From Cytophagales bacterium (GTDB lineage Bacteria; Bacteroidota; Bacteroidia; Cytophagales; Cyclobacteriaceae), in the NCBI GenBank assembly GCA_022360055.1, contig JAKSDO010000209.1, positions 1 through 64,000 of the forward strand: a DNA stretch of 64,000 bases, given 5' to 3'. A model generated the notes under the pieces. That model searched no databases. It saw nothing but the letters and a program-made list of their open reading frames with translations, and was not told where the DNA came from. This document shows positions 43,565 to 52,196 of the stretch, piece by piece. A program made the position numbers and the translations under genes. Position 1 is the stretch's first letter, and each line of letters starts with the position of its first letter.

Positions 43565-44722
43565 ATGAAAATGCTAAAAAAAATTTTGCTGCCGACAGAT
43601 TTCAGCATATCATCCAAGGGGCCCATGGAAATGGCGATTGCCCTGGCTAAAAATTTTGATTCTGAAATAACCCTGCTTCATGTAATACCAGGTGTTCCCA
43701 AATCGAAAGAGGTTTTGGATATGCTGAAAAAAACCGTACGAGATCAGTTTACGGCTATCCGTAAAAAAATTAATAGCAGTGGAGGAAAGACTGCGGAACC
43801 GGTTATCGCGACCGGCAACTATTCCGATCAAATCATTCGACATGCAGAAAGGCAGGATGTAAACCTGATACTGATGGGTTCCGGGAAAAAAGAAAATACT
43901 GGGAAATTTAAATTGAGCGCTACAACAGCAAAAGTGATTCGAAAATCGAACAAACCGGTATGGGTAATTAAACGGGAGATGCCTTCCGGCATTAAGAGAA
44001 TATGCTGTCCCATAGATTTTTCTGAGCCTTCTCGCATCGCGCTAAACAATGCCATTCATCTGGCGCGTGAATTCCGGGCAGAATTAACTGTGTTGAATGT
44101 GATAGCCCCATTGACCGATGCACCCTTGCCGCCGAACGTTCGGCTAACTTTTGAGCAGCAATCAATTGCCGAGAAGGAAACCTTTAAATTTGAGCGGTTT
44201 TTAAGCCAATTCGATTTCCATGATGTAAAATTGTGCCGGGAGATTTATCAGGGTAAACCTTATCAGGAAATCCTGAAAAGGATTGATGTACGTAAGAGCG
44301 ACCTTTTGGTGATGGGGACGAGCGGTAGAACCGGTCTGGGCAGGATATTAATAGGCAGCGTAACTGAAAAAGTCATCAACGAGATCCCCTGCTCTTTCAT
44401 CATCCTGAAGGATGAAAACGTCATACGCATATGTATAGAAACAAAGATGCATGACCAGGAAGCCAATTTTGCCGAAAGCCAGCAATTGCTGAGCAAAGGA
44501 TTTGCAAAGGAAGCTATACGCCAGCTTAGACGCTGTCTTAATATAGATTGTTCGTTCATTCCCGCCTGGGAAGTTATGGCCACTGCTTACGAAAAATTGG
44601 GCCACAAAAGCAAAGCACAGGATTGCCGAAATAAGATTAAGAAAATTCGTGAACGGCGCGAACAACAACAGGTGGAATTTGATATACGTCGCCGCCATCA
44701 TCACCCATTTATCAAAGGATGA
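43565..44722 (+). CDS. Universal-stress protein with two Usp domains and TPR-like tail
   Basis: This 385-residue protein has two Usp domains: KKILLPTDFSISSKGPMEMAIALAK (first) and IKRICCPIDFSEPSRIALNNAIHLA (second). The ATP site is intact in the second (GTSGRTGLGRILIGSVTEKVI). A tail of about 100 residues follows (ANFAESQQLLSKGFAKEAIRQLRRCLNIDCSFIPAWEVMATAYEKLGHKSKAQDCRNKI), with TPR-like helix pairs, ending in a His/Arg-rich stretch. The tail suggests protein binding. GGAAAGGAG precedes the start. Second gene of a Usp pair. Confidence 0.88.
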   Translation: MKMLKKILLPTDFSISSKGPMEMAIALAKNFDSEITLLHVIPGVPKSKEVLDMLKKTVRDQFTAIRKKINSSGGKTAEPVIATGNYSDQIIRHAERQDVNLILMGSGKKENTGKFKLSATTAKVIRKSNKPVWVIKREMPSGIKRICCPIDFSEPSRIALNNAIHLAREFRAELTVLNVIAPLTDAPLPPNVRLTFEQQSIAEKETFKFERFLSQFDFHDVKLCREIYQGKPYQEILKRIDVRKSDLLVMGTSGRTGLGRILIGSVTEKVINEIPCSFIILKDENVIRICIETKMHDQEANFAESQQLLSKGFAKEAIRQLRRCLNIDCSFIPAWEVMATAYEKLGHKSKAQDCRNKIKKIRERREQQQVEFDIRRRHHHPFIKG

Positions 44723-44788
44723 GGCCGGGACAATAAGAAATCCAACCCGATTTAATCATTGGAATTTCGCGATGCAGGGTCAAAATCA

Positions 44789-44917
44789 TTATTGAGTTAG
44801 CTGCTTGTAGTCATTATTTGCAATATATACCAAGACATAATGGTCTCCTATTTTTTTGATTTCCGGGTTATGTGTCCAAAAAACTCTCTGATCTACTTTT
44901 TGGTAATGGCATCCAGC
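44789..44917 (-). pseudogene. 3' fragment of an unidentified gene
   Basis: On the minus strand, 42 codons end in a proper stop and read HYQKVDQRVFWTHNPEIKKI and then GDHYVLVYIANNDYKQLTQ. The amino-acid mix looks like real protein, not random frame, yet a stop lies right before it and no start is present. I take it for the C-terminal end of a lost gene, next to the EEP-family gene and the IS1182 remnant. The family is unknown. Confidence 0.35.
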
Positions 44918-44985
44918 TTATTGCTAAACCTAAAAGAAATATGCAAAACGTTAACTTGAGTCAATCAGATAGCATTTCTGTACTA

Positions 44986-45798
44986 TTACTTTTGTAATTC
45001 AAATACTGACCAAATAGGCTTATGGTCAGACTGAAGCTTTTCTTTTTCTTCAATTATTTCTGCACTTTTTATTTTTAAACCTTTGAAAAAAATATGATCA
45101 ATCACTGTATCCTCAAATTTTTTCGGATAACAATACGTTGTTCGATCTTTCATATCCATACCAAGTGCTTTCCATGAATTTGAAAAGCCAATATTGTAAA
45201 AATATGATAAAGGCTTCGAATCGTATAAATCATTAAAATCGCCAGCTAAGATAATTTTATCAGAGCCATTGTATTTGTTTTCTATCACTTTTGATAGCTG
45301 TTGTGCTTTACTATTGGCTGGATCTGATGCTCCAGAGGGAATATGCAAACTAAATATTTGAACGCTGTTTTTTTTGTCAATATTAACATTTGCAACAACT
45401 GCTGAAGCAGGAGACCACCCTGTGCCTTCCAAAGGAATTTCATGAGGGTTTTCTAAGGGGAATTTACTGAGTATTGATTTATATTTTCCGTAATACTTCC
45501 CTGTTTTATCCTTAAATTCCTTAGCATGATTTGCAGAAGCTATGTCTCCTTCATAGCTATATTTTAGCCCAAGAATTTGTCCTACTTTTTTAGTCCACCC
45601 CTTTACCGGAACTTCATTAAAACAGATAATATCGGCCTGTTCGGATTGCAATAGCTGAGATACGGCTTGGGGAGACGTGTTTTTTCCGAATTCAACATTA
45701 TAAGTTATGACTTTAAACTCCTTTGCAAAGTTCTTTTCTGTACAAATAAAAGCCATTAAGATGACCAATGTGGCTTTGAATAAATTTTTTAATTTCAT
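44986..45798 (-). CDS. Secreted endonuclease/exonuclease/phosphatase-family protein
   Basis: From ATG 45798 this 270-residue protein has a signal peptide (MKLKNLFKATLVILMAFICTEKNFA). The EEP fold motifs follow: FKVITYNVEFG, ADIICFNEVP (metal Glu), SLHIPSG, ILAGDFNDLYDS (Asp/Asn pair) and LQSDHKPIWSVF (final Asp-His). Members cleave nucleic acids or phosphodiesters of lipids or sugars; the exact substrate is open. Base composition is more AT-rich than in neighbouring genes, and an IS remnant lies just upstream, which may mark acquired DNA. Confidence 0.85.
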   Translation of the reverse strand: MKLKNLFKATLVILMAFICTEKNFAKEFKVITYNVEFGKNTSPQAVSQLLQSEQADIICFNEVPVKGWTKKVGQILGLKYSYEGDIASANHAKEFKDKTGKYYGKYKSILSKFPLENPHEIPLEGTGWSPASAVVANVNIDKKNSVQIFSLHIPSGASDPANSKAQQLSKVIENKYNGSDKIILAGDFNDLYDSKPLSYFYNIGFSNSWKALGMDMKDRTTYCYPKKFEDTVIDHIFFKGLKIKSAEIIEEKEKLQSDHKPIWSVFELQK

Positions 45799-45920
45799 TT
45801 TTTTAATTGTGTAGAACATGTTTGTATGAGTATAGTCCTTACAATTAGGCAACTATCCTTACACGCTGTGTCTGTTGAATAAATATTGGTTAAAAATATA
45901 GAAAATGCCTATCTTATTAT

Positions 45921-46205
45921 ATACAAGGCAAGAAAGATTACCAAGAAAAATCATACACACAATTCCTATTGAGTGAGCGTGTTCCAGAGCAGGGTTTTTA
46001 TCGTCGTTTAAAGGCTGTTTTGGATTTGGATTTCCTGTATAAATTAACCAAGAATTATTATGGAACAAATAGGTATAAGAGTATCGACCCAGTAGTATTC
46101 TTTGAACTATGTCTGGTAGGTTATTTGAAAAATATCACCAGTGATAGGTGGTTGATCGAACATAGGGGTATGCGTTTGGATATCCTTTATTTCTTTGGCG
46201 TATAA
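45921..46205 (+). pseudogene. IS1182-family transposase remnant (N-terminal part)
   Basis: The frame reads QGKKDYQEK, then LSERVPEQGFYRRLKAVLDL, FLYKLTKNYYG, KSIDPVVFFELCLVGYLKNI and WLIEHRGMRLDILYFFGV, the characteristic beginning of IS1182-type transposases. It stops after about 94 codons, while the complete enzyme has over 400 residues. The codon before Gln is ATA where ATG is expected. No terminal inverted repeats were found. It is a dead fragment. Confidence 0.8.
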
Positions 46206-46499
46206 GCAATTGTCGGCCCTGTGGGTGGGCGCCTGCCGGGCAAGAAAAATTATAAATTTTTCAGGCTAATTTCATTTTTTAAAAAGAACAGATGTACCGG
46301 ACTTTTTATTTTTAGTAGCTTGAATCAACCCAAAGTGGTGAAATGCTTCACCGCCACAGTTATAGAGCGCTCTCAGATTAATAAACTGCCAAGGCATCTG
46401 TGGCTGGGAACCATGCGTGTAATACTTCCAAGACAAGCAGATTGTTATTTTTAAATTGAATAATCTTTCAACCATTGCATTTTGCGATAGTGATGCTAT
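46206..46499. other. Intergenic region after the IS remnant
   Basis: The roughly 290 bases up to the TetR-type gene's -7 element hold no gene I can support. An 83-codon minus-strand frame (46272-46523) overlaps the promoter and resembles nothing I recognise. The stretch may be the remains of the inserted DNA that brought the transposase. Confidence 0.45.
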
Positions 46500-46507
46500 T
46501 ATATTTG
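46475..46507 (+). promoter_or_regulatory. Bacteroidota-type promoter of the TetR-like gene
   Basis: TATATTTG (46500-46507) matches the TAnnTTTG -7 element, with a TTG at 46475-46477 separated by 22 bases as a candidate -33 element. It lies 31 bases before the ATG at 46539 and so supports that start over the upstream in-frame codon at 46518. Confidence 0.5.
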
Positions 46508-46538
46508 CAACGGACAGTTGCAATTTAAAGTTTTTGGA

Positions 46539-47219
46539 ATGGAAGAGTTCTTAACCCAAATGAGAATACAGGTAAACAAGAGGGTTTTTTTAAAAGATCC
46601 CGATACCTCGGAAAAAGGGAGAAAGATAATTAGCAATAGTATATTACTTATAGACGAAATCGGTTTTGAAAATTTTACCTTTAAAAAGTTAGGGATGAAA
46701 ATTGGTTCTCCGGAAAGTACGATTTACAGGTATTTTGAGAACAAACATAAGATTCTGCTTTATCTTACCATATGGTATTGGAGTTGGCTTGAATACAGAT
46801 TGGTATTCAGCACGATCAATATTAATTCCCCGGAGGAAAAACTGAACACGGCGATTAAATTATTGGTCGAACCTATCAAAGAAGACAGTGATTTTTCACA
46901 TATTAATGAAGTGGTACTGAACCGCATCGTGATTTCAGAATCTGCAAAATCGTACTTCACCAAGGATGTCGGTGAAGACAATAAAGATGGAGTCTTCAAG
47001 GTCTATAAGCGACTGGTACAACGAGTAAGTGATATGGTATTGGCCATAAACCCGGATTTTGAATACCCGAATATGCTCATTTCAACAGTTGTTGAAGGCG
47101 CTCATCAGCAACGGCATTTTGCTAAATATTTACCCTCGTTGACTAATGTAAGGAAAGGCAAGAAAGATATCACGAATTTCTTTATTCAGATGGTTTTCAA
47201 TACAATACAGAAGAAATAA
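46539..47219 (+). CDS. TetR/AcrR-family transcriptional regulator
   Basis: This 226-residue regulator has an N-terminal helix-turn-helix (GRKIISNSILLIDEIGFENFTFKKLGMKIGSPESTIYRYFENKHKILLYL, roughly residues 27-77) of TetR type, followed by a helical ligand domain. The Ser-Pro-Glu-Ser-Thr-Ile-Tyr-Arg-Tyr-Phe recognition region is typical. Its targets are unknown; no efflux genes are beside it. It stands alone between the IS remnant and the mannonate-dehydratase-like gene. Confidence 0.82.
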   Translation: MEEFLTQMRIQVNKRVFLKDPDTSEKGRKIISNSILLIDEIGFENFTFKKLGMKIGSPESTIYRYFENKHKILLYLTIWYWSWLEYRLVFSTININSPEEKLNTAIKLLVEPIKEDSDFSHINEVVLNRIVISESAKSYFTKDVGEDNKDGVFKVYKRLVQRVSDMVLAINPDFEYPNMLISTVVEGAHQQRHFAKYLPSLTNVRKGKKDITNFFIQMVFNTIQKK

Positions 47220-47472
47220 ATCAAATTTTTTTAACCCGATTTATTCCCAATAAGTCATTTTCCAAAGAATAATATATCTGTAAAAGGATGCATCCTAAGC
47301 AAATACGCATCGGGATCTTCGGGCGAAAAATTGTGGATTTTTCGGGTTAACTGCTCTTTTACCTGGATTATCCAGATAATCGGAATATCAAATAATCCGC
47401 TACAACGGATCGGTAAGCTTTAGTTAATATTTGCGACTCATCAAAAACGGGAGTGCTCAGTCTGTGATAAGT

Positions 47473-48786
47473 TTAAGGTCTTACCGGCGTTCCGTCATTA
47501 CTTCTCAGTTGTGTCCAGTTGTAGTTGAATTTGGGCAGTGGATATTTTTTCGCTTCCTTTTCATCGATATCCACTCCAAGGCCGGGTTTTTCAACAATAT
47601 GCATAAAGCCTTTATTCATAAAGGGTGAATCCGGGAATATGGCCCGGAGCTTGTCGTTAAACCGAACGGCTTCCTGAATCCCGAAATTCCAGACAGCCAG
47701 GTCAATGTGTGCATTAGCAGCATGCCCTACCGGCGAAACATCACCCGGGCCGTGCCATGCCGTACGCACATTAAACCATTCTCCCAGCCGTGCGACTTTC
47801 ATGGCCGGTGTAATGCCGCCGATCTGGGAAATATGGATTCTGATAAAATCGATTTCCCGCAGCGCCATTTGGTCGATCCATTCATTTTGATTATTGAAAA
47901 GTTCTCCCATAGCAATAGGGACAGAGGTTTTCTGCCGAACGGTCTTCATCCAATGCCTGTTTTCCGGTGAAATCGGATCCTCGATAAAAAATGGCCGGTA
48001 TTCTTCCAGATGTTTCATCAGGTAAATGACATCCATTGGTTGCAGCCGCTCGTGCACATCGTGAAGCAACTCTACTTTGCCCCCGCAGACCTTCCGGACA
48101 TGTTCAAACATATCAATGGTCCCTCGGATGTAGGCATGTTTATCCATCGTATTGTCATCGGGGTGGCCAAATCCGTTTTGTTTGTAGTCTGGTGTTCCGG
48201 ACAAATGCGTCGAACCATATCCGCCCAGTTGGATTCTTACGTGTCTGAAACCTTGTTCAATAAACTTTTGAGCATTTTCGGCAACCTGTTCTTTGGTTTT
48301 GCCAGAGGCATGGGTATAGGTATCAACCGCAAACCGACATTTGCCCCCCAACAACTGATATAGAGGCATATCGGCAAGTTTGCCTTTGATGTCCCAAAGG
48401 GCCTGATCCAATCCGCTTAATGCATTATTCAGTACCGGACCATTCCGCCAATACGAGCTTACATAGGCAGTTTGCCAGATGTCCTCAATGTTGTGCACGG
48501 ACTTTCCTCTGCAAAAATCGTCCAGGTATTTGTCGACTGCAACTACAACAGAGTGCGCCCGTTGCCTGAAGGTCGCACACCCCAACCCGTACAATCCCGG
48601 TTCACTGGTCTCTACTTTTACTACCACCAGTTCGATGCCATTGGGCGAGGTAGCGATCGCCTTCACCTTTGTGATTTTAACATCTGGGAGATTGTATTTG
48701 TCTTTTACTGTACCGGGTTGACCCGATATAGGTGTTATTGCCAAGGGAGCGAGTAATGCTCCTTTGAGTAGGTTTCTTCGATTCAT
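47473..48786 (-). CDS. Exported enolase-superfamily dehydratase, mannonate-dehydratase-like
   Basis: This 437-residue enzyme of the mandelate-racemase/enolase superfamily has a twin-arginine-like signal (MNRRNLLKGALLAPLAITPISG). The barrel motifs are of ManD type: LLHDVHERLQP, FFIEDPISPENRHW, IAMGELFNNQNEW, HISQIGGITPAMK and TAWHGPGDVSPVGHAANAH, with three acidic metal ligands (Asp, Glu, Glu). The tail LRSNDGTPVRP is also typical. Relatives dehydrate D-mannonate or D-gluconate; export is unusual for a sugar-acid enzyme but known in Bacteroidota. Single gene. Confidence 0.85.
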   Translation of the reverse strand: MNRRNLLKGALLAPLAITPISGQPGTVKDKYNLPDVKITKVKAIATSPNGIELVVVKVETSEPGLYGLGCATFRQRAHSVVVAVDKYLDDFCRGKSVHNIEDIWQTAYVSSYWRNGPVLNNALSGLDQALWDIKGKLADMPLYQLLGGKCRFAVDTYTHASGKTKEQVAENAQKFIEQGFRHVRIQLGGYGSTHLSGTPDYKQNGFGHPDDNTMDKHAYIRGTIDMFEHVRKVCGGKVELLHDVHERLQPMDVIYLMKHLEEYRPFFIEDPISPENRHWMKTVRQKTSVPIAMGELFNNQNEWIDQMALREIDFIRIHISQIGGITPAMKVARLGEWFNVRTAWHGPGDVSPVGHAANAHIDLAVWNFGIQEAVRFNDKLRAIFPDSPFMNKGFMHIVEKPGLGVDIDEKEAKKYPLPKFNYNWTQLRSNDGTPVRP

Positions 48787-49395
48787 CGCTTGGGTTTTAG
48801 TTTAATTGAAAATAAGTGTTCCGGAATTCTAATTCAAGTCGGACGGTGAAGATCTTTATAAAACTGAGCGAAACTACCTGCGTGATCCGGGTCAAAGTTA
48901 AAAGCATTGTCAAAGTAAGCTTTTCACGACAGTAAGCTGTTCAACCTGAAATATGCAATAGCCTTTCTATTCCGAGCCTAAATTACTTCAAATCAGTCCC
49001 TTCGTTTCGTTTTACTTTTCACCATAGCGGTGCTATGCTGTCAAAGTAAAATTTCCTGATTTATTGCAATTTAAGCGCTCATAACGAAATCTATCGCATC
49101 ATCCAGGTTAAAGCACCTGCAATTGGCCGGCAGACAAATACCTTTTAATTCCGAGATGAATTAGGCGACCGGGTAACCAAACATACAAAGTCCTTATCCG
49201 TTTTCCGGCCGGCTTCCATTCACACCTGTTGCTCGATGTGAAGGCATGAAAACGGGATAAAAGCGATTTCTTTTTATCACAACCGTTATAGAAAGGAGAC
49301 AATTGCCTTTTTGAAATCTGCCGGACACGGATTAGAAAGATCCCGGATAACGACTATTCCCAAACATTGGCATAGGAACTAGTCCAATGATTGGG
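48787..49395. other. 609-base intergenic region
   Basis: No gene is supported. A 64-codon minus-strand frame (49108-49302) has no family likeness. The main visible structure is a large hairpin at 49010-49051. The region lies between the promoter side of the dehydratase gene and the 3' end of the M64 peptidase gene. Confidence 0.6.
49010..49051. repeat. Long hairpin with nested palindrome
   Basis: TTTTACTTT (49010-49018) pairs with AAAGTAAAA (49043-49051). Inside lies a second perfect stem CATAGC-GGT-GCTATG (49023-49037). A few unpaired bases separate the two stems. The form recalls REP-like intergenic elements, but no second copy was found in the window. Confidence 0.6.
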
Positions 49396-50862
49396 CTATT
49401 TTGAATAAGAGTCAATAACCCGGACCATGGCGTCCTGGCATACCGGGCAAAAATACTCCGTCCTTGTAAACATAATACAGTTTATCGCCGGGCGATAAAG
49501 ACCTTGAGACATATAACCTGCCCCTTCGAAAGCGCCTACTTTTCCGGCATACCTGCTTGACTCCAGGTACTTCTGTACTTCCTGGTCTCGCAGGATGCTC
49601 TTCCGGTCATACATCGCTTTGGCCTTGTCAACCTCTTCTTTTGAAGCACCGGATTTTTGAAGTTCCACAATATGGTCGTTCATTTTGGCCCGCTGTGCCT
49701 GCCACCCCAAATCCAGACTGTCAAATTTCGCTTTGGCCCAGGGCGTCGGAAGGTCAATGCCTTCATCGAGCAGGTGCTTCCATTTGATATTGTCCGGATC
49801 GTGGAGTGCAGTTATATTTGGCTCGGCCGGTTCATGTTCGACGGAATAGAAATCGTTATATGCTGTAGAAGACGTATAATATTCATCCGCAAGGCCAAAA
49901 AAGGAATGGCCAAATTCGTGTACCATCAGGTAATCACTGTAGATATTGTCCGAAGTGAAAACGCAATAGAAATTGTATATGCCACCGCCGCCATAACGGG
50001 TTGAATTTACCATAATGTAAAGTGCGTCATACGGCACATGCCCGGCGATGTTTCGAAGCGAAAGGTTATCTTCTGTCAAAACATACCGTTCCGAACCCAT
50101 GGAATTAAAAGTAGCGCTTACTGCGGTATTTTTATCGATCCCCGCCCTCGGCTCATCGATCCCGCTATCCCGGGATGGTTTTAAGACACCGCGGATATTG
50201 AATTTATCTTTGTGGGATTTACAGGGTTCAGCCCTGAAAAAATACTCGGTAAACCGATTGAGATCATCCTGAAATTTCTGGGCTTCATCGGCCGTGTATC
50301 CTTCTCCGATGATCGCAATGTCGGCTTTGAGGCTGGGATCGCCATTGTCCAGGCTGGTGTGGATTTTAATTTCGGGATCAGTCTTTGGCACAATGGCCCT
50401 TAATGGATCAATTTCCGTTCTGAATATTTCATTCAGATTACCTGATTTATCTCTTTTTTCAAGGGCAAAGATAATTTTTGATTTGGGGAATGGAACCATA
50501 GCAGATTCATGGAATTGTTTGATATCCCCTTCGATGGCCGGTGTACTGACCTGGTACTCCTTAAAGTAACTGTCAAATCCTTTGGAATAGATTAATTCTT
50601 CCGTGGCAGCGTTGTATACCTTATGGTAATATGCCCCGTAATTAAGGCTGTCCGTTAAATTTACTTTGCTGCCGGCCCATTGGGTATATTTATAGATCTG
50701 ATCAATTTTAACTTTTTCAGTTTTGGCATTCCCGGTATGAAAGTAGTCAATGCGCAATGTAGCTGCCTCAAAATAGGTTTCAAATCGTCCTTTTACCATT
50801 TGTGGGCAGCAGGATGAAATCAGAAAAAATAAAATTGCCGATAACAAAAGATTCATTTTCAT
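49396..50862 (-). CDS. M64 (IgA-peptidase-like) metallopeptidase lipoprotein
   Basis: This 488-residue zinc peptidase has a lipoprotein signal (MKMNLLLSAILFFLISSC, Cys18). An N-terminal M64 beta domain follows (about 25-150), then the peptidase domain with IIGEGYTADEAQKFQDDLNRFTEYFF, the zinc motif HEFGH (315-319) and GLADEYY for the third ligand. The C-terminal part has FEGAGYMSQGLYRPAINCIM and two CxxC-like cysteines (YFCPVCQDAM). Despite the IgA name, most bacteria with M64 enzymes do not attack IgA; the substrate here is unknown. Confidence 0.92.
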   Translation of the reverse strand: MKMNLLLSAILFFLISSCCPQMVKGRFETYFEAATLRIDYFHTGNAKTEKVKIDQIYKYTQWAGSKVNLTDSLNYGAYYHKVYNAATEELIYSKGFDSYFKEYQVSTPAIEGDIKQFHESAMVPFPKSKIIFALEKRDKSGNLNEIFRTEIDPLRAIVPKTDPEIKIHTSLDNGDPSLKADIAIIGEGYTADEAQKFQDDLNRFTEYFFRAEPCKSHKDKFNIRGVLKPSRDSGIDEPRAGIDKNTAVSATFNSMGSERYVLTEDNLSLRNIAGHVPYDALYIMVNSTRYGGGGIYNFYCVFTSDNIYSDYLMVHEFGHSFFGLADEYYTSSTAYNDFYSVEHEPAEPNITALHDPDNIKWKHLLDEGIDLPTPWAKAKFDSLDLGWQAQRAKMNDHIVELQKSGASKEEVDKAKAMYDRKSILRDQEVQKYLESSRYAGKVGAFEGAGYMSQGLYRPAINCIMFTRTEYFCPVCQDAMVRVIDSYSK

Positions 50863-51000
50863 TATTAAAAAGTTTCAATACGAATTCAGTCCGGCCCTAA
50901 AGTTAACCTTCAAATATTAAGTATTCCAGATATTTTACAGGAATGATTCATTCTACCGGCCTTGTTTGTATATTTATGGATGGTTCGGCTTAACCGACAG

Positions 51001-51279
51001 ATGGCTTCTTTATATTTCAAAAGGTTGATATTGATAATTGCGAGTGTCTGTTCCGTTCACCTTATAAATTCTCGGGATCTTCCTTCCGCTCTCCCGGAAA
51101 TAAAATACCATTTAACTGCCTCACCATGGAAACCGCTGGAAATCCAAAGGGAATCCTACCTTGATGCGGTTGAAGGAATGGTCCGGATAACGTCCGGGTA
51201 TCAGGATGATGGCGCCATCATCGATCCGTATTTAGGGCGCGAACACCAGTATTCTACCCCAGACCGGTGGTCCAATTAA
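51001..51279 (+). pseudogene. Truncated 5' end of an exported enzyme gene
   Basis: From ATG 51001 the 92-residue product has a signal peptide (MASLYFKRLILIIASVCSVHLINS), then WKPLEIQRESYLDAVEGMVR and GYQDDGAIIDPYLGREHQYSTP. The DGAIIDPYLGREHQYSTP part looks like the conserved opening of a larger secreted carbohydrate-active enzyme, but the frame ends a few codons later (DRWSN) exactly at the 3' end of the gntR gene. A deletion probably removed the rest. The family is not identified with confidence. Confidence 0.5.
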
Positions 51280-51998
51280 AAACTGCCTTCCAGGTAAAAT
51301 TCATTTGTATTGCAAAAAATCGTGGAGTAAAAGAAATAATCTTTTCTGTTGGTTTCCATTTTGCGGTCGAGCTTTAGTACCGGATCACCGGGACAGATAT
51401 TGAGATATTTGCCAATCTTTTCATCGGCATTAACGGCCATGATCTTTTGCGCGCCTCCCGTTACCTCCAGCTCATAGCTGGTCCGCATTACATCAAAAAG
51501 CGATTTGTTTTCAAAGCTCTTTTGCGCAAACCTGGGAATATTGATATTGGGGATATAACTCACCTCATAAAGTATTGGCGACCCGTCCACAATTCTTGTT
51601 CGCATAAGGATGATGCATCCCGATTCAAGCTCAAGCTCATTCAATTCGAAAGGAAAGTGGTCCGGCCATTTGCTGGCATAGGGCTTCCCTGTGAGTTTTG
51701 TTTCCAAATTGTGCTTGCCCACACCTGACGTGGTGCCTTGTATGGATAAAATGCCAATTCCTTTTGGTAAGGAGCGGACAATACTCCCCTTGCCCTGGTG
51801 CTTCATAATATAGCCTTCGTTGGCAAGCCTGGAAAGTGCTTGCCTCACGGTTGGCCGTGTGACTTCATGTGTGCTGCACAGTTCGTTTTCGGATGGCAAT
51901 AGACTTCCTTCGGGATATATCCCCTCTACGATATGTTTTCTCAGCAATTCATAAAGAATGCGATGCTGGGGAATCCTGTTTGCTTCGGAAGCTGCCAA
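51276..51998 (-). CDS. GntR/HutC-family transcriptional regulator
   Basis: This 240-residue regulator has the GntR winged helix (PQHRILYELLRKHIVEGIYPEGSLLPSENELCSTHEVTRPTVRQALSRLANEGYIMKHQGKGSIV, residues 10-75) and a UTRA effector domain of HutC type (LELESGCIILMRTRIVDGSPILYEVSYIP ... DPVLKLDRKME). UTRA domains often bind phosphorylated sugars or acids. It is divergent from the E2 gene, and two related palindromes lie between them. It is therefore the likely local repressor of the 52-64 kb cluster. Its stop overlaps the truncated gene at 51001. Confidence 0.92.
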   Translation of the reverse strand: MAASEANRIPQHRILYELLRKHIVEGIYPEGSLLPSENELCSTHEVTRPTVRQALSRLANEGYIMKHQGKGSIVRSLPKGIGILSIQGTTSGVGKHNLETKLTGKPYASKWPDHFPFELNELELESGCIILMRTRIVDGSPILYEVSYIPNINIPRFAQKSFENKSLFDVMRTSYELEVTGGAQKIMAVNADEKIGKYLNICPGDPVLKLDRKMETNRKDYFFYSTIFCNTNEFYLEGSF

Positions 51999-52035
51999 TG
52001 TGAAATTTATTTAACATGCGAATAAAAGCATTTTA

Positions 52036-52051
52036 ACATGTAAATACAAGT
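52036..52051. promoter_or_regulatory. Imperfect copy of the GntR operator
   Basis: ACATGTAAATACAAGT matches ACTTGTAATTACAAGT at 14 of 16 positions. It is 38 bases from the gntR start, fitting autoregulation. A shorter TTAACATG half-site recurs just before it. Confidence 0.5.
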
Positions 52052-52129
52052 AACATGGGACATTATCTGAATTCTTCCATTTTTATTAATAAATTAACTT
52101 ATTATTAACCATAACAATATTTTTAATTT

Positions 52130-52147
52130 AACTTGTAATTACAAGTT
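52130..52147. promoter_or_regulatory. Perfect 18-bp palindrome, likely GntR operator
   Basis: AACTTGTAATTACAAGTT is fully self-complementary and lies in the gntR/E2 gap, 50 bases before the E2 start. A TATCTTTA segment at 52157-52164 (one change from the TAnnTTTG -7 element) follows it, so a bound repressor would cover the promoter. HutC-type regulators typically bind AT-rich palindromes of this size. Confidence 0.6.
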
Positions 52148-52196
52148 GTAAGATTTATCTTTACATCACATTTTTAAATTAAGATACTAAAGACAT

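Noticed and set aside
46272-46523. 83-codon minus-strand frame after the IS remnant
   Set aside because: It runs across the TetR-gene promoter and resembles no known protein; it may be leftover from inserted DNA.
49108-49302. 64-codon minus-strand frame in the 48.8-49.4 kb gap
   Set aside because: Unusual Cys/Arg/Trp-rich composition without motif; typical chance frame.
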